Assembly: GCF_020921035.1 (NCBI RefSeq)
Contig: NC_063151.1
Span: forward strand, 27,100,934-27,164,933
Origin: Rhodamnia argentea
Lineage: Eukaryota; Streptophyta; Magnoliopsida; Myrtales; Myrtaceae
Direction of reading: 5' to 3'
DNA: 64,000 nt
Shown here one piece after another: positions 24,025 to 36,637 of the stretch (its first letter is position 1; every line of letters begins with the position of its first letter). A model generated the notes under the pieces. It did no database searches and had not been told where the DNA came from. It saw only the letters and a list, made by a program, of their open reading frames with translations. A program made the translations under genes and the position numbers.

Positions 24025-27000
24025 ATGTGCAGTCCTCTCGCTCTTCTCCAAAATCTACAACGCCCCTCACTCTTCCGTTCCACCGTCGCCGTCCGCCGTC
24101 GCCACCACCGCTCACACCCGACAGCCGTCCGGCCTTCCCTTCACTTCCCCAACAATGCCCTCAAGTACTGGGACAACTTCTACAGGCGTCACCAAGACAA
24201 GGTTATGTAACTCGCTCAGCTCAGAAAGCCTTCTTTTTTGTTTGTTTTTTTGTTCAGCTTATGTGAATTTGTAATGGGAAAAAGGAATGTTGATGATGTT
24301 GGAGTTTTGCAGTTTTTCAAGGATAGGCATTACCTGGAGAAGGATTGGGGTCAATACTTCTCTGGTGATATTGGGTCGTCAAATGGCAAGAAGGTGGTTC
24401 TGGAGGTAATAATTTTTTCGTCCATTTTTGTGTTTCTTTTAAAAGAGAAGAAATAATGAGTGGAATTGTTCGGTTGTTGCTATAGACTTGTTGAGCTTCC
24501 TTGCTGCATTTGAAGCAAATAATCAGCAGTGTTAGTGGGCATTTTAAGTTTTTGTTATTAGAATGCAGTGTTATCAATGGAAAATCGTGATTAGATATTA
24601 TCCTTTATTGTTGTGACAACCTGTGAGATCATAAGAAATTCTTGTGACAGGTTGGTTGTGGAGCTGGCAATACTATTTTTCCTCTCTTGGCTTCATTCCC
24701 TGACCTCTATATTCATGCCTGCGATTTGTCACCTCACGCAATTAAACTCCTCAAGGTGCTTCTGGGTGTTTGTTCATTCATTCATTCATTTCGATCTGCT
24801 TGTCTTCGACTGTACGCCCCTAGGACTGTGAAGAATAATATGGATAAATTTGGGTGTTTTTCTACTTGCAGTCTCATGCAGATTACAAAGAAACCCAGGT
24901 GAGTGCATTCGTGTGCGATGTCACAGAGGAAGATCTGTGTGACAGACTTGGTCCTTCTTCAGTTGACATTGTCACCTTGGTAAGAATGTGTGCGTGTCTT
25001 TCTTGTGTATACTCTTGCTTTCTCAATATTTATGATATTTCACCTTCAACACATTATTGATGAACTTATTCAGCTCCTAACTTATTAAGCAGATCTTCAT
25101 GCTATCTGCAGTACTACCAAGTGAAATGCCCAAGATATTGCAGAATATTGGAGGTGTGCTGAAGGTATAGTTTGGGTAATTTCTCGTACTGATCATTACA
25201 TTTTATTTCTCTAGTTGATTATTCCGTTCTTGATAGATCAACATAACTTTTTTCTGACACTTGCAGCCAGATGGCTGTGTCTTGCTTCGAGACTACGCCT
25301 TTGGAGATTTTGCACAAGTAAGTCACTTGGTGCTTAGTCCAACAAACCACTTCGTAGTTTTGTGTCGTAATGACAAATCCATGACAACCGTCTCCTTCAT
25401 AGTCTAATGACACTTATCGCGTTTTTGCAAGATTTAAAGTGTTTCAAATGTAGTCTGCAGTAAGAAGCTAGCCCATGTGGATAATTGGAACATTTGGATG
25501 ATGTGTGACCATGTGTGCTATAGTGGAAAGGATGGGCTGGGGCATCTGTATGTAACATTGGTTGAGAAATCTGAGAAAATGAGCAAGGGTCGCTCTTCAC
25601 TCTGCTACATGCCTTCATGGTGGTCATATGTCATGGAAACCTGTCATAAGGGACAACAACCTGGAGATCTGGGAGAGAAATCCATGTATCAAAGGCGAAT
25701 TTACCTCACTGTATGTATGATGGGCTCTATTATGGAGAGGCAATTGATAAACAGTAAAATTTAGCATCATACATATGGAAAAGCTAGTGGAAGTCTTGTG
25801 GTGTTGGCGGAATTCAAGTGACACACGTTGTTGTCTATTGGAATTAGCGACATGGAACTATGTTTAGGGTGGAACGACACAGTCTCGAACACTAATGTTT
25901 CGAAGAAGTTCACGGTGAAAAGAAAAACAACAGATTGGAAATGGAAGTGTAGAAAAAGAAGGAGAAGAAAATGACTTCTGTCCCTGCTAGGTGTTTGGGA
26001 AGGTTGCAAGTGAAGGTACAGAAAATGGAATGCTAATACTTTCCCTTGTTTGAAAAGAGGGGGAAAAAGGAGGGGGAACATATTTGGACGTAAAATTACT
26101 CGTTTGCCTTTTAGCAGGAATTAATTCAAAGTGCTGTCCAATACAAAAATCCAAATGCTTGATAATTCTAAGCAGCGTGGGCTAAAGTGGACCAAAACAG
26201 TTCACAGTCTATGCTTAACATAGTACACAAGTTCTATTTACTAAGTTCACAGTCTTGATGCATGAAGAGACCAGTCATGAAATCGATGGTAGTGTCTCGC
26301 TTCTTGAAGGGATTAAGTTTTGGTAGGTGTCTGAGCGCTGTGGACCCATTGGATTTGCTCCTTCTATTTATAGGTGAAGCTAAAAGAAAAAGATCGGATG
26401 ATCACCGAGAACTTTTATGTACGAGGAGATGGTACCGTAAGTACTAAGTATTGTTTTTTTTTTTTTTTCCTGCTTGACAATCAATGTTTTCAGGGCCTGA
26501 CGCTAGGGAGATTATTTTAAAAAATCTTTCTCTCCAGTGTTCATATTACTTCACTGAAGATTTCCTTTCCAACCTGTTTCTGGGAGCTGGATTTTTGACA
26601 GCAGATATGAGCATATACAAGAAACAAATTGAGAACCGCTCACGCAGTGTAACCATGGATAGGTACTTTTCTTACTCTTCTTCATTTTACCAACAATCAT
26701 ACATGAATTATCTTTTTGGGATAATATCTTAAAAAAGGCCGGACCTGTGAATTGGAGAACTCTGAGTGAGTGCGGTGACTACAACTGGGAAAGACAAAAA
26801 TGTCAGGGACAGGGTATCTATGAGTCTGAATACAACATACCTGTACTGTATTCAGTTTTTATTCAGCATTTGAGCGTATGTAATGGATTTCTATAGAAAT
26901 TTTGTGGCTACAAAAAACAGAAATCTTCAATCTTTCCCGAGTGGATGCTTGAGTGGAACTGAAGTTTCGCGTTGATTGATTTCTTTTGTATGAACAATCT

Positions 27001-27329
27001 TCATTGGAACTAATGAGAAAAGCTTTTCTAAGATGGATTGCCTTTTTGAGAAAGTTGATGCGAGGGACGAGGGAAAGATACATGTTAATCAATCCAAGAG
27101 GAACTAATAAAGACCACAAGTCTGATTCTGAATCTTAATGCTCTGGAAAGTGATGAAACTGTTATGCTGGAGTGAGTTGATTTGGCCTGCTCTTTCTATT
27201 CTGCATCCAATTACATTATCTAAAGTTTTCTGCTTACTCATTGTGAATTTCAACTTTAGGTACTGGATTCGTGGCACATTTACTAAGCAAAATTGCGGAC
27301 TTCCTGATTCTGTTCTAGCTTCTAAATAA
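24025..27329 (+). CDS. METTL2/6-type tRNA N3-methylcytidine methyltransferase
   Basis: Nine exons (24025-24201, 24313-24405, 24651-24755, 24872-24979, 25093-25164, 25267-25317, 26374-26436, 26538-26662, 27260-27329) encode about 288 residues. The order of motifs is that of the Trm140/METTL2/6/8 family, which methylates C32 in the anticodon loop of tRNA-Ser/Thr: KYWDNFYRRHQDKFFKDRHYLEK at the start, SAM motif I VLEVGCGAGN, acidic motif II HACDLSPHAI, DIVTLIFMLSAV, PDGCVLLRDYAFGD, ENFYVRGDGT and FTEDF. Arabidopsis has a similar protein (At1g54650, from memory). The 41-residue Arg/Ser-rich leader before the conserved part may be a targeting peptide. An ATG at 24020 in another frame overlaps the start. 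Two details differ from family memory: GDGTCSYYF where GDGTRAYYF is usual, and MDRYWIRG near the end; both lie at exon joints, so the last joints are less certain. Confidence 0.85.
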
Positions 27330-29280
27330 TTGGTGGTTGATGTGCTCTATCAATTGTTTGAGCAGGTTTGACAGATAGACTTCCCTGATAATTTCTAGTC
27401 ACTGACATATGGCCTGTGTCATTCTCATTCATATTTGGTTTACATTCTTCCCATGAACAGGACAAGTTTTGTCGCCAAAAAGTTCCTTGCTTTCAATGCT
27501 TAAAATGGCGACTTGCAAATTGACACAACTGAAATAGCCAGCAGGCCATTGACTCTACGGTTCATGCCGGAGCCATAATTAGGAGATAGAAGCACAAAAG
27601 CATCGCAGGACGCGTTCCTTCCCTATAGGCGGTTATCAGCACCCACAAGCACTATGGGACATTCCCTTACAATAATTATGAACGTTCTGTTTGTTTCACT
27701 ATGGTTAACTTAATTTATCTCATAGTTATGGACATTCTTTCTGAAACTGACATAGTTTTATAAAGCCGACCGGGACATTTATTGTGTCTGCGATCAATCA
27801 ACTGGCGCTGTGTGAATTTTTTGGTCCGGAGAGAGAGAGAGAGAGAGTTGTGGAAATGAGATGATGAAATGAACAGGGGATGCTTCTGAGGAGGCAAATT
27901 GCTTAAGATTTATTTTGCACCACCTGTGCCAAGGATAGAGCACTTTAACGAAATGTGCGGCCTGAATCTATTCAATCTCCATGTCTCTCTTAGATGGAGC
28001 ATTCTTGAGTGTTGTTGGTCTCTGTAATGCCTGGAAAAAGGTTTACAAATGTTACTCCATGATAAAGACAGGAACGCGACACTGGAAATCTACTCCACAA
28101 TTTGTGGTCTTAGCTCAGCCTGTAGGGAGAAGGTGGCCAGAAAACTGGAATGCACCAGTTTTCAGTTGGTTGCTCCAACCTCGCAGTAAAAGCTCACAAA
28201 CTAGAGAGACCCTGGAAATGGACTCTGGTATTCCGCAGGCTTTGCAGTTACTTATTCCGGAGCTGATAGGGTCTATCATCTAGCAATGACGTCGGGATGC
28301 TTCGCTAGGATTGTGAGGTGCGCTCGGCCTCGTGCCTTCTTTAGTTATCTCCCTAAGGTAGGAAAATTAATGTATTAGTTATCGACTTTTGGAGATGTCG
28401 CACATGTTTTCAATGCCTATGGAAGAAATTAACCTCGTGAGTTTGATCCTTTTCGAACACCTCTGGAGAAATGCTCTCTCAACGTATGTTTTCCTGAACG
28501 GGCGAAAGCTCTCCTCTGACATGACACAAATTAAAGCCCTCCATGACATTTTGTTAGCGGAGAAAATCTGAAACTAACATGGAAACAACATGGGCTCAAG
28601 AGACAAATAAAAAGATCAAGAATTGGAAAACGGTAACGGTGGCGGTGGATTTTGAGGAAAAAAAAATGATAATAATAAGATGCTCAAACACATCTCTGAA
28701 CAAGCTTCCCGAAATGTTATCAGTATTTCTACCTTCCAGAGTTATAGCAGACTAAACTAAACAGTGCTTGAATTCCGTTTCCCGCCCACTCTGATCATTT
28801 TTGCTTGTCAGAAAGTTCCAGATAGCCAGCAGCAAATAGACAATTGAACACCTGAAAATGAGATAAACAGCTTAGAGAAACAACAATTTAACAAAATGAA
28901 ACAACAATTCATTCACACGTCCCTCCTCAGCGCGTCCACTGTTCAGAAGCATCTACTGTTGGAGTGCTCTTAGCAATGTCAATGTTAGAGTATTCTAACA
29001 CTTCATCCATTCATGCCATTATTAGAACTCTTAACAATGGCATGAATTATTACCAACATGGTACCACACGAATTGTCAATCAAGTATGAAACGGGAAAGG
29101 TACTTATTAGATCAAGTCATGCATCTTTAGGTTCAAACTAAATTGTCAAGCAATCTTTAAATGATAATGATAAGTAAAGATAAATTCATTATTTGGCACC
29201 GAGACATGCCAGACTCATTTAAAGAGCTCAAAGCCAAAAAGGGGCTCATTTACAAGACAATGAATCTACAATCTCAACCC
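27330..29280. other. Intergenic, no gene supported
   Basis: 3' flank of the methyltransferase gene, an (GA)n tract at 27829-27847, and mixed DNA. An open frame at 27981-28283 (+) has no recognisable domain and no supporting splice context. Confidence 0.5.
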
Positions 29281-29289
29281 AAGCACTTA

Positions 29290-29680
29290 CAACACGAACT
29301 CTTCATCCTAGGGCGAGGGATATGAATACCTTGCCATGTCCATAGCTCTTTCTCACGGCCCAGTATTAACCCAACATAGCAGCATAGAGGCAAAAAAAGT
29401 TCCCAAAAATCTTGCATCCAAGGACAATGAAGAAGCGGATGCAACACAGTTTCTTCGCCATTTCTGCAAGGAAAGATCTATTGGCCAATACTTTACCCCT
29501 CATTCTTCAGATTGTCCAAAGCAAGAAAGCATTCCAAAGAAGCTTACCAACGAAAGAAAGATAATGTGCTGGAACCTTTACTTTCCAAATAGTTTTACAA
29601 GAAAAAACTGCTCTGCCAAAATCAATACCTTCTCCATGAAATCAGAAGGATCTTACAGGGAATTTGCCTACCAAATGACA
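29290..29680 (-). pseudogene. LINE-type retrotransposon remnant (zf-RVT region)
   Basis: Read on the minus strand, fragments in shifted frames match the C-terminal zinc-binding region (zf-RVT) of plant L1 reverse transcriptases: GRAVFSCKTIWKVKVP, then LLWNAFLLWTI followed by a stop, then CRNGEETVLHPLLHCPWMQ and DFWELFL. The frame is broken at least twice and no upstream reverse-transcriptase core is visible, so this is a 5'-truncated dead copy. Confidence 0.6.
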
Positions 29681-30191
29681 CATGCTTGAGCTTGGAAGCG
29701 AGCCAAAAATGATAAAACAAATTTAAGAAAGTCAGCAATAGTTCCAAGTCCCAATCTTGGGCCTGTCTGGAATCAGTCTCCAAGATACCGCGTCAGGATT
29801 GGTAGGGAATCTCATTGAGAATGCATACTTACTTTGGACAAATTGGTACTATATAGAGTCGAATTTCAACTCATTTAAACATATGTGTTTTTTGTGTGAT
29901 ATTGCTTCCCAACCCCAGTGGCATATAAATAGCCATTTCTAGTGAAGCGCATATTGGATATTCAGTGAAGTTTCCAAAAAGAATTTTGTTGGGGGATTGG
30001 TTTGAGGAGTTCCCTTTGCCTTTTATTTGGTTCCTGCAAAAATATACCAAGTTTCAAGCAAACTCACCATTTTCTTTTTGTTCAGACTTAACATCCTGCT
30101 GAATGAACATTCATGGCAGCTCTGAGACTGAAGCAAGGAGTTCATCTCAAAATATTGCCAAAGAACAGCCAAGTGAGTATCCATTTCTGAA

Positions 30192-32252
30192 TTACCAGTA
30201 GTCCTTACAAGAACACAGTCCATCCCGGAACTTGTGAAATCTATTAGCATCTCTGATCATGAATGTCATATTCAAAACCTTTGACAAACCTTTAATATAT
30301 TCGTGACAGTCTCCACAAATCCTCAAGTTCTTAAAGATGCGGATCACACCCTCCTTGCGTTCCAGTCCACTGGAAACCAAAGCCAACCCAATTGCCAACT
30401 TCTCGCTATGAACTCTCAAACTCTCGACCTTTGACTCCTCCTCCACATCATGCAACGCAAATCTCACCTGATTCACATAACCTAGCTCTTCTTTCATCCG
30501 ATTTTCCATTTCCTTCAAGGTGTCATGGATGCTATCTATTAGTGGGTGCGTGTCATCTCCACTATAAAAATAGTGAACTTTTTTGTCAATTTCTACCCAA
30601 CTGCACCCTCCCACCTTTCTCAACCTCTTTTCTTTCACCTCTTCTCTTATTTTTTGGCTCTCTCTCCAGTATCCTGCCTCAAGGTAAATATTTGACATCA
30701 TCACATAGTTTACCGGATTTAACTCGTCCATTTTTATAAGGATCTCTCCCACTTCTCGACTTGTCTCTAGATCTCCATGAACCCGACATGCACTCAGTAA
30801 AGTCTGCCATATTCCTACAGTGGGCTCCATCTGCATACTTTCAATTAGAATCTTGGCTTCTCTGATGCATCCAGCTCGACTAAGGACATCAACCATGCAA
30901 GAATAGTGCTCTACTTGCAGTTTCATTCGCCTATCCGCACACAAGCTTGAGAAGATTTCTTGACTTTCATCAATGAGCCCTGAGTGGCTACAGGCTGAAA
31001 GAACAGCCAAATAAGTTACACTGTCCAGTTCAACATTTTGTAACTGCATCTCTTTAAAGAGACTGACAGCCTCTTTCCCTAAGCCATGCTTTCCGAAGCC
31101 AGTGATCATGACTGTCCAAGAAACCACATTTTTTGCAGGCATTTCACTGAAAAACTTCTCTGCCTCATCTGTTAATCCACACTTGAGATACATATCCAGA
31201 ATCGAATTGGCAACGGATATGTCCCGACCGCATGACAACTTGATGGTGTATGCATGCATTTGCTTGCCTTGCTCTGAGAGTGCAAAATCAGCAAATACTC
31301 CAATCAAGCTGGATAAAACAAACCCATCAACATGGACACTGCTTTCCTCAAGTTGCTTAAATAATTCTAAGGCTTGTCTCAAATTTTCTTCTCGAGCATA
31401 ACCAAGAATAAGTGCACTCCAGGAGATAACATTCTTATCTTCTATTCGATCAAAAACTTTCCGAGCTTCAGACATACTCTGACATTTAACATAAAGATCA
31501 ACAAGAGATCCAGCAACCGCAGGCCGTCCCGAGATTCCAAACCCACTTGTAATTAAGAAAGCATGAACTTGATTTCCTCTCTTTATGTCCCCAAGACGGT
31601 TACATGCCTTTAAAGTACTTGTAAATGTGTACTCATCCGGAGCTTCCCCTGCTTCTCGCATTTCTCGAAACAAAACGAGAGCCTTCCCAGCATCATTATT
31701 TTCAAGTACGTGTCCAGCTATCATCACGTTCCAGCTAATGAGATTCATAGACGGCATCGTGTTACCCATCCGAGCAGCTTCATCAATCCTGCCGCATTTC
31801 GCATACATGTCAATTATACAATTGCCAACCACGCAGACAGTATCGAATCCATTCTTACTGGACAGTCCATGAATTTGCATCCCGTGATCAAGAACACCTG
31901 CGACCCCACATGCCTTGACACCGGTCGACAAAGTGAACTCATTCGGCTCGACCCCGGACCTCCTCATTTGACAGAAGCACATCAGCGAAGCCTCGGCATT
32001 TCCGTTTTGCAAATAACTGCACATAAGAGCTGTCCAAGAAACGACATTTCTCTGGGGCATTCTGTCGAACACTTTGCGGGACACGCCCACCCGGCCACAT
32101 TTCCCGTACAGATCGATCAAGTCGTTGTTAAGCATTACATCGAAAGCAAAACCCACCTTCGCTATCACACCGTGGACCTGCAGTCCCTGCTTGAGCAATC
32201 TGTTTCTCGAGCAGCTCCTCAAAAGATTCGCCAATCTCTGCCGTTCAATCAT
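30192..32252 (-). CDS. DYW-class pentatricopeptide repeat protein
   Basis: Intronless frame of 686 residues starting MIERQRLANLL; the open frame extends eight codons upstream but only to a TTG, so the ATG at 32252 is the start. PLS-type PPR repeats fill most of the chain (recurrent DMY-KCG, V-SW-A/VMI and PNEFT/PDEYT signatures), followed by E and E+ motifs and a complete DYW domain. Cytidine-deaminase-like residues are present: H615-x-E617, C646-x2-C649, H673, C680-x-C682, ending KDYW. DYW proteins bind organellar transcripts through the repeats and deaminate a specific C to U. Sequence order closely recalls Arabidopsis At3g15130. Target transcript and organelle cannot be read from the sequence; the N-terminus is short for a clear transit peptide. 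Confidence 0.93.
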   Translation of the reverse strand: MIERQRLANLLRSCSRNRLLKQGLQVHGVIAKVGFAFDVMLNNDLIDLYGKCGRVGVSRKVFDRMPQRNVVSWTALMCSYLQNGNAEASLMCFCQMRRSGVEPNEFTLSTGVKACGVAGVLDHGMQIHGLSSKNGFDTVCVVGNCIIDMYAKCGRIDEAARMGNTMPSMNLISWNVMIAGHVLENNDAGKALVLFREMREAGEAPDEYTFTSTLKACNRLGDIKRGNQVHAFLITSGFGISGRPAVAGSLVDLYVKCQSMSEARKVFDRIEDKNVISWSALILGYAREENLRQALELFKQLEESSVHVDGFVLSSLIGVFADFALSEQGKQMHAYTIKLSCGRDISVANSILDMYLKCGLTDEAEKFFSEMPAKNVVSWTVMITGFGKHGLGKEAVSLFKEMQLQNVELDSVTYLAVLSACSHSGLIDESQEIFSSLCADRRMKLQVEHYSCMVDVLSRAGCIREAKILIESMQMEPTVGIWQTLLSACRVHGDLETSREVGEILIKMDELNPVNYVMMSNIYLEAGYWRESQKIREEVKEKRLRKVGGCSWVEIDKKVHYFYSGDDTHPLIDSIHDTLKEMENRMKEELGYVNQVRFALHDVEEESKVESLRVHSEKLAIGLALVSSGLERKEGVIRIFKNLRICGDCHEYIKGLSKVLNMTFMIRDANRFHKFRDGLCSCKDYW

Positions 32253-33851
32253 AGAAAATGGCGCCTTGTGAGGCAACCTTCATTTGCAAAGTCCTCCCCG
32301 CCCCCCCCGAAAGAAAAGGCAGGACCGTGCATTACTTTTTAACGGCCGGATCCAACGTATGTTTTTGCTCGACGATGAATTCACGCTAACTTATGAGGAG
32401 CCCAGCCGACAACCTGCGAGTCCGTTTTTAAATTTAGCCGACTTCTAAAGTCTGATAATGTAGAAGTTAGCTAAATTTGACAAATTCAGTCGAATATCCA
32501 CTGCAGACTTTTGCAATCTTATTTATTGCGGGTAAAAAATATTTCCGTTTTTCCTAAAATCAAAGAGATATCTAAGTTCTTGTTAGTTTCGTAGAACAGC
32601 TTTGATTATAAGTGCCTTCAAAGCACTAATTAAGCCAACCCAAAAGAAGGAAAAAAAAAAAAAGGACTCTTTAACATGTTTAGCAAGAATTGTTTTTTTT
32701 CTCTTTTGGTCCGAAGCGAGAGTTAATTTAGAGACATTTTAACATTTTCTACTGAGAAGTGTTACGTTACGTGCACCGAAAAACAAGTACTAGATGTTGT
32801 TCGGTGAATGAAGTGATGTATAGTCCCCGACTAATCAAACGTATTTATTGATTAGGGTATATGCTCTTTAAGAAATCGATTAAATTCTGTGATGAATCGT
32901 GTCATGTGATTCAGTAAACAATGTCTAGTCAAACTCGTGTACATCTCTAGTTCCGATCAATGAATAGACATGCCTAATATACATCAATCTCAGGTTTTCA
33001 CAGAACCGCCAAGTTCATGCCTTTGCCGACTTTGTAGGTTTGGAAAGTGCTATTAAGCCCCGTCAGAGCAAGTGACATGACGGTCACAAGTCCCCGATAC
33101 GCTTGAAACTATGACAGATGCGACGGGAAATCTCATGGACGTCTGTGAATTTTAAAGCTCTTCCATGGCCGTTTCTCTTGACTTGTAAGAGGTACCTCAA
33201 GATGGGATGGGTTCGTTTCAAGTTGACATTCAAGAAGGCTCTGAGGCTCTTAGCTTACAGGACTCTCACGGTAAAAACTCATGGCTAGTGATCTACATAA
33301 CTTTTGAGTAGTTAGATACTAGGAACTTCTGTGCAGTTCGAATCGGTTCGACAACCGTTATTACGAGAACGACATGAATCTCTTCACCCGAGGAGTGGGT
33401 GTGGAACAGTTCACGAATGACCAGCAGCCTTCGACGACCGGCATCTTCCCTGGGTTGTTGTCCGCTTGCTTTCTGCTAGGCGGGAGAGGCCTCGATTTCC
33501 TGAAGCTATCCTTCGGACTCCACGCCTCAGCCTTCGACTTAAAGCGCCCCCACCTTCCTCTCACATTGATCTGAGTTGAATTGTGCCACGTTAGGTTCGT
33601 TTTCTCATTCCTTCCTGATTATACATAATACAGATATGATTGGAACGTGCATCAGGGAAACCTTTCTGTAACTTGTGCCATTTTCTTAAACTTGCTGTTT
33701 CTGACTTTGCCAGCCAAAACTTAAGCGCCAGAGTTTAGCAACTTCTTATGGGCATAACACTGATGGAAAGTAGGGAAAATGCCTAGAACCATGCAGTCCT
33801 AAGTGTAAAATGAGCAACTGATTCATTAAAGCAATCACTTCCTGAGTAATT
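32253..33851. other. PPR promoter side and kinase 3' flank
   Basis: AT-rich intergenic DNA. A minus-strand open frame at 33361-33564 (67 codons, basic, ending FMSFS) could be a downstream exon of the kinase, because the kinase frame ends at CAG|GTTAGT, a possible donor; I found no acceptor that proves it. Otherwise nothing supported. Confidence 0.4.
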
Positions 33852-36603
33852 TCAAATACTAACCTGAGGGCCTTGCGATTCCACCTCAGGCACCGAGCTA
33901 TACAGATGTGGGTTATGCAACAGAGTCTTCTCGATAGGAGCTTGGTCATCCAACCCAAAGTTCTTCAGCCGGTTCAGCTCCGGTAGTACCTCCGAACCAA
34001 GATCTGGCCTATCCCTTCTCCTCAGCTCACAGCATCTTAAGGCCATCTTTGCAAATGCTAGGGCTTCTTCCACTGGCCAATCGTTTATGGCTGGATCGAG
34101 CACCTGTGGAAACGTTCCTCGCTCAATAGCATCTTCGACTTGCATGGCCAGCCCCATCGGAGGCTTCGCTGTAATAATCTGCAGCAGCATCACGCCGAAA
34201 GAGTACACGTCTGATTTTACGCCGAGCATTCCTGTTTGTTGATACTCCGGGTCGATATAACAGAATGTCCCGGCTGCTGCCGTCATATGGTACTCAGTCA
34301 CTCTATTGGCTACCGATGGCGGCACTAGCCGCGCTAGACCCACGTCACTGATTTTGCTCACATAGTGGCAATCCAAGAGGATATTCGAGGGCTTGATATC
34401 ACGGTGCACTAAGGGTTCTGGTTTTGTCTGGTGCAGGAAAAGAAGACCTGTCGCAATTTCGGCTGCTATCTTGAAACGGCTTCTCCAAGGAATCGGAGGA
34501 GTGTTGTTCTTGCAGAAGATTCGGTCTTCCAAGCTACCATTGTCCATGTATTCGTACACGAGGCATCCGTACTGAGGGCATGCACCCACAAGGAGGACCA
34601 TGTTTGGATGTCTCATGCAGCTGAGTACCTCAACCTGTATTATTGGAGTGACCATGGAAAAGGAAAAGTAGTTACGAAGGTTTTTCGAATTGACCATTGG
34701 GACGCAAACTTATCGAGATCCCAATATGTGAACAGATCCACAGCTTTGATCGAGAAGAGTTCATTCGACAGAAAGTAGCTTTAAACGAGCAACTAGGAAT
34801 CAGAGCAAGCCCAGCAGAACAAACTACACTCACCTCCTGCTGGAATTGTTGCAGTCCTTGGGAAACATCGGGTCTCAAGACCTTGATGGCCACAGGAGTG
34901 CGATCAAGGCAGGCTTTAAAAACAGGTCCGTATCCTCCTTCACCAATCTTAAGAGATTTCGAGAAGTAATCAGTGGCCTCTTCAATCTGTTCGATCGTGT
35001 ACTTTCTGTACCAAACATTCTTCTGGGCCAAAGCATTTACTGCTTTCTTCCTCTTTCCTGACATGACATTTGTTGCATCTTCTGCGTTGTGTCCCTTGTT
35101 GGCCTCCAACGACGGTTGCCGTTCTCTAATCTGTGTCATTCCCTTTGCCACTGATGTCTCCTTCTTCCCAACTGCTGGGGAAGTCCAAGCAACCTCCTTA
35201 CGAAGCTTCGGTTCCATGAAGTTTATAACTTCTGCAGTCTTCATTCGCTGAAGCTCCTTAGCCTTCAAAAGGATGAGGAAAAAAATCGGCTCCATCAAAT
35301 TTGCAAAGGTGAACATGGACATGATTCATTTTCTGTGATAGATTGATCGTGATCCCTGAGCTATGGCATTACCTTCTGTTCTGCAGCAGACACTTCTTTG
35401 CATGCCAGGTTGTAAGTAGATAAGGACTGCTTAAACTCAAGTTTTAGCTTTTCGATTTCTGCTTCCAGGCCGCGCTGTCAAAAAACTCGTGAAAATGAGA
35501 GCAGTTGTTTCATTTGGTTGTCTTAAGGACGAACGTGCTGAATAGTTCAGTTTAATATCATCTTGAGCACAACACATTAAGTGGAATTCGTTAGTACCCA
35601 ATTTTGTGTCCTGCACATAAACATGTCCTGCAATGATCAAAAGATGTGTTGTAAGACAATGTTGTGTGTTGTTACTCACAGAGGCATGTGAGGAGAAGGA
35701 GCCCATGGAATTCTCTGGCACTGCGGATCCTTGTACATTATCAGAAGATGAACGGTAACTTAATTGTCCTGAGAAATTGGTGGCATCTGACGAAGAACTT
35801 TGAGCAGAAAAACTCTCCGTAATGTAAGCTTCCAATGTCCGCACCATGGGTAACCGATTTTCCTTCCAGCTGTCAAGGTTCGTCAGCCGAACATCAGTAC
35901 TTTTCTCGGAGCATGTGCTATCCGAGCTCTGACTTCTCAAACTGTCAACACTATATGTACTCCTGTGCAGCAAGAAGTCATCAGTATTCAATATGCAAAT
36001 TTTACATGGGCTGGAATTGCAGGAATAGCATACATACCAGAATCAGGTCACCATATATACTTTGGATTAAGTTTGTCAAGCATAACATCAAAGGCATCTT
36101 CTTACTTTGGTACCTAGTACTATCAGCTAATAAGCATAGTAGCAAGCCCTGCATTTTGCTATCCCCTAAAGGATTCATGTACATTGTGATGATCTCCGAT
36201 GAACACCGTCAAAACTTGTCGACGAGCTGTATTTGGCTATTTGCTTTTTAGGGGTTAGGGAGTCTTTTTAAAGCACTCCTTCGTTGAATGGTCACCCAGA
36301 AAGAAAGTCATGACGAAATTAAATTTACCTGTTGATATCAAAAGAGTCCGGAGTCTTTGGATGACCCTTCTTCGGTGTATCTTTCATACAAGTCGTTGTA
36401 GAAGATAACATGAGATGCCTCGTTGCCGCTCTAACAGTTTGAAGTTTATCCTTGCATATAACATAGACAGAACAGGTTGGTGGCGCAGATTTCACCAAGC
36501 TCGACGGCACATCCGCAGTTTTGAATTTTCTGCACGTGATCAGATATACAAGGACTTTTTAGTTATCATAGGGGAGAACGATTTAAAACACAAACACGGG
36601 GTT

Positions 36604-36637
<34 letters not shown>

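Noticed and set aside
27981-28283. 100-codon open frame as a gene
   Set aside because: No domain, no splice partners and no conservation argument available.
32253-32276. Upstream extension of the PPR protein
   Set aside because: The extra codons begin with TTG, and the first in-frame ATG is at 32252; the nearest upstream ATG is in another frame and soon stops.
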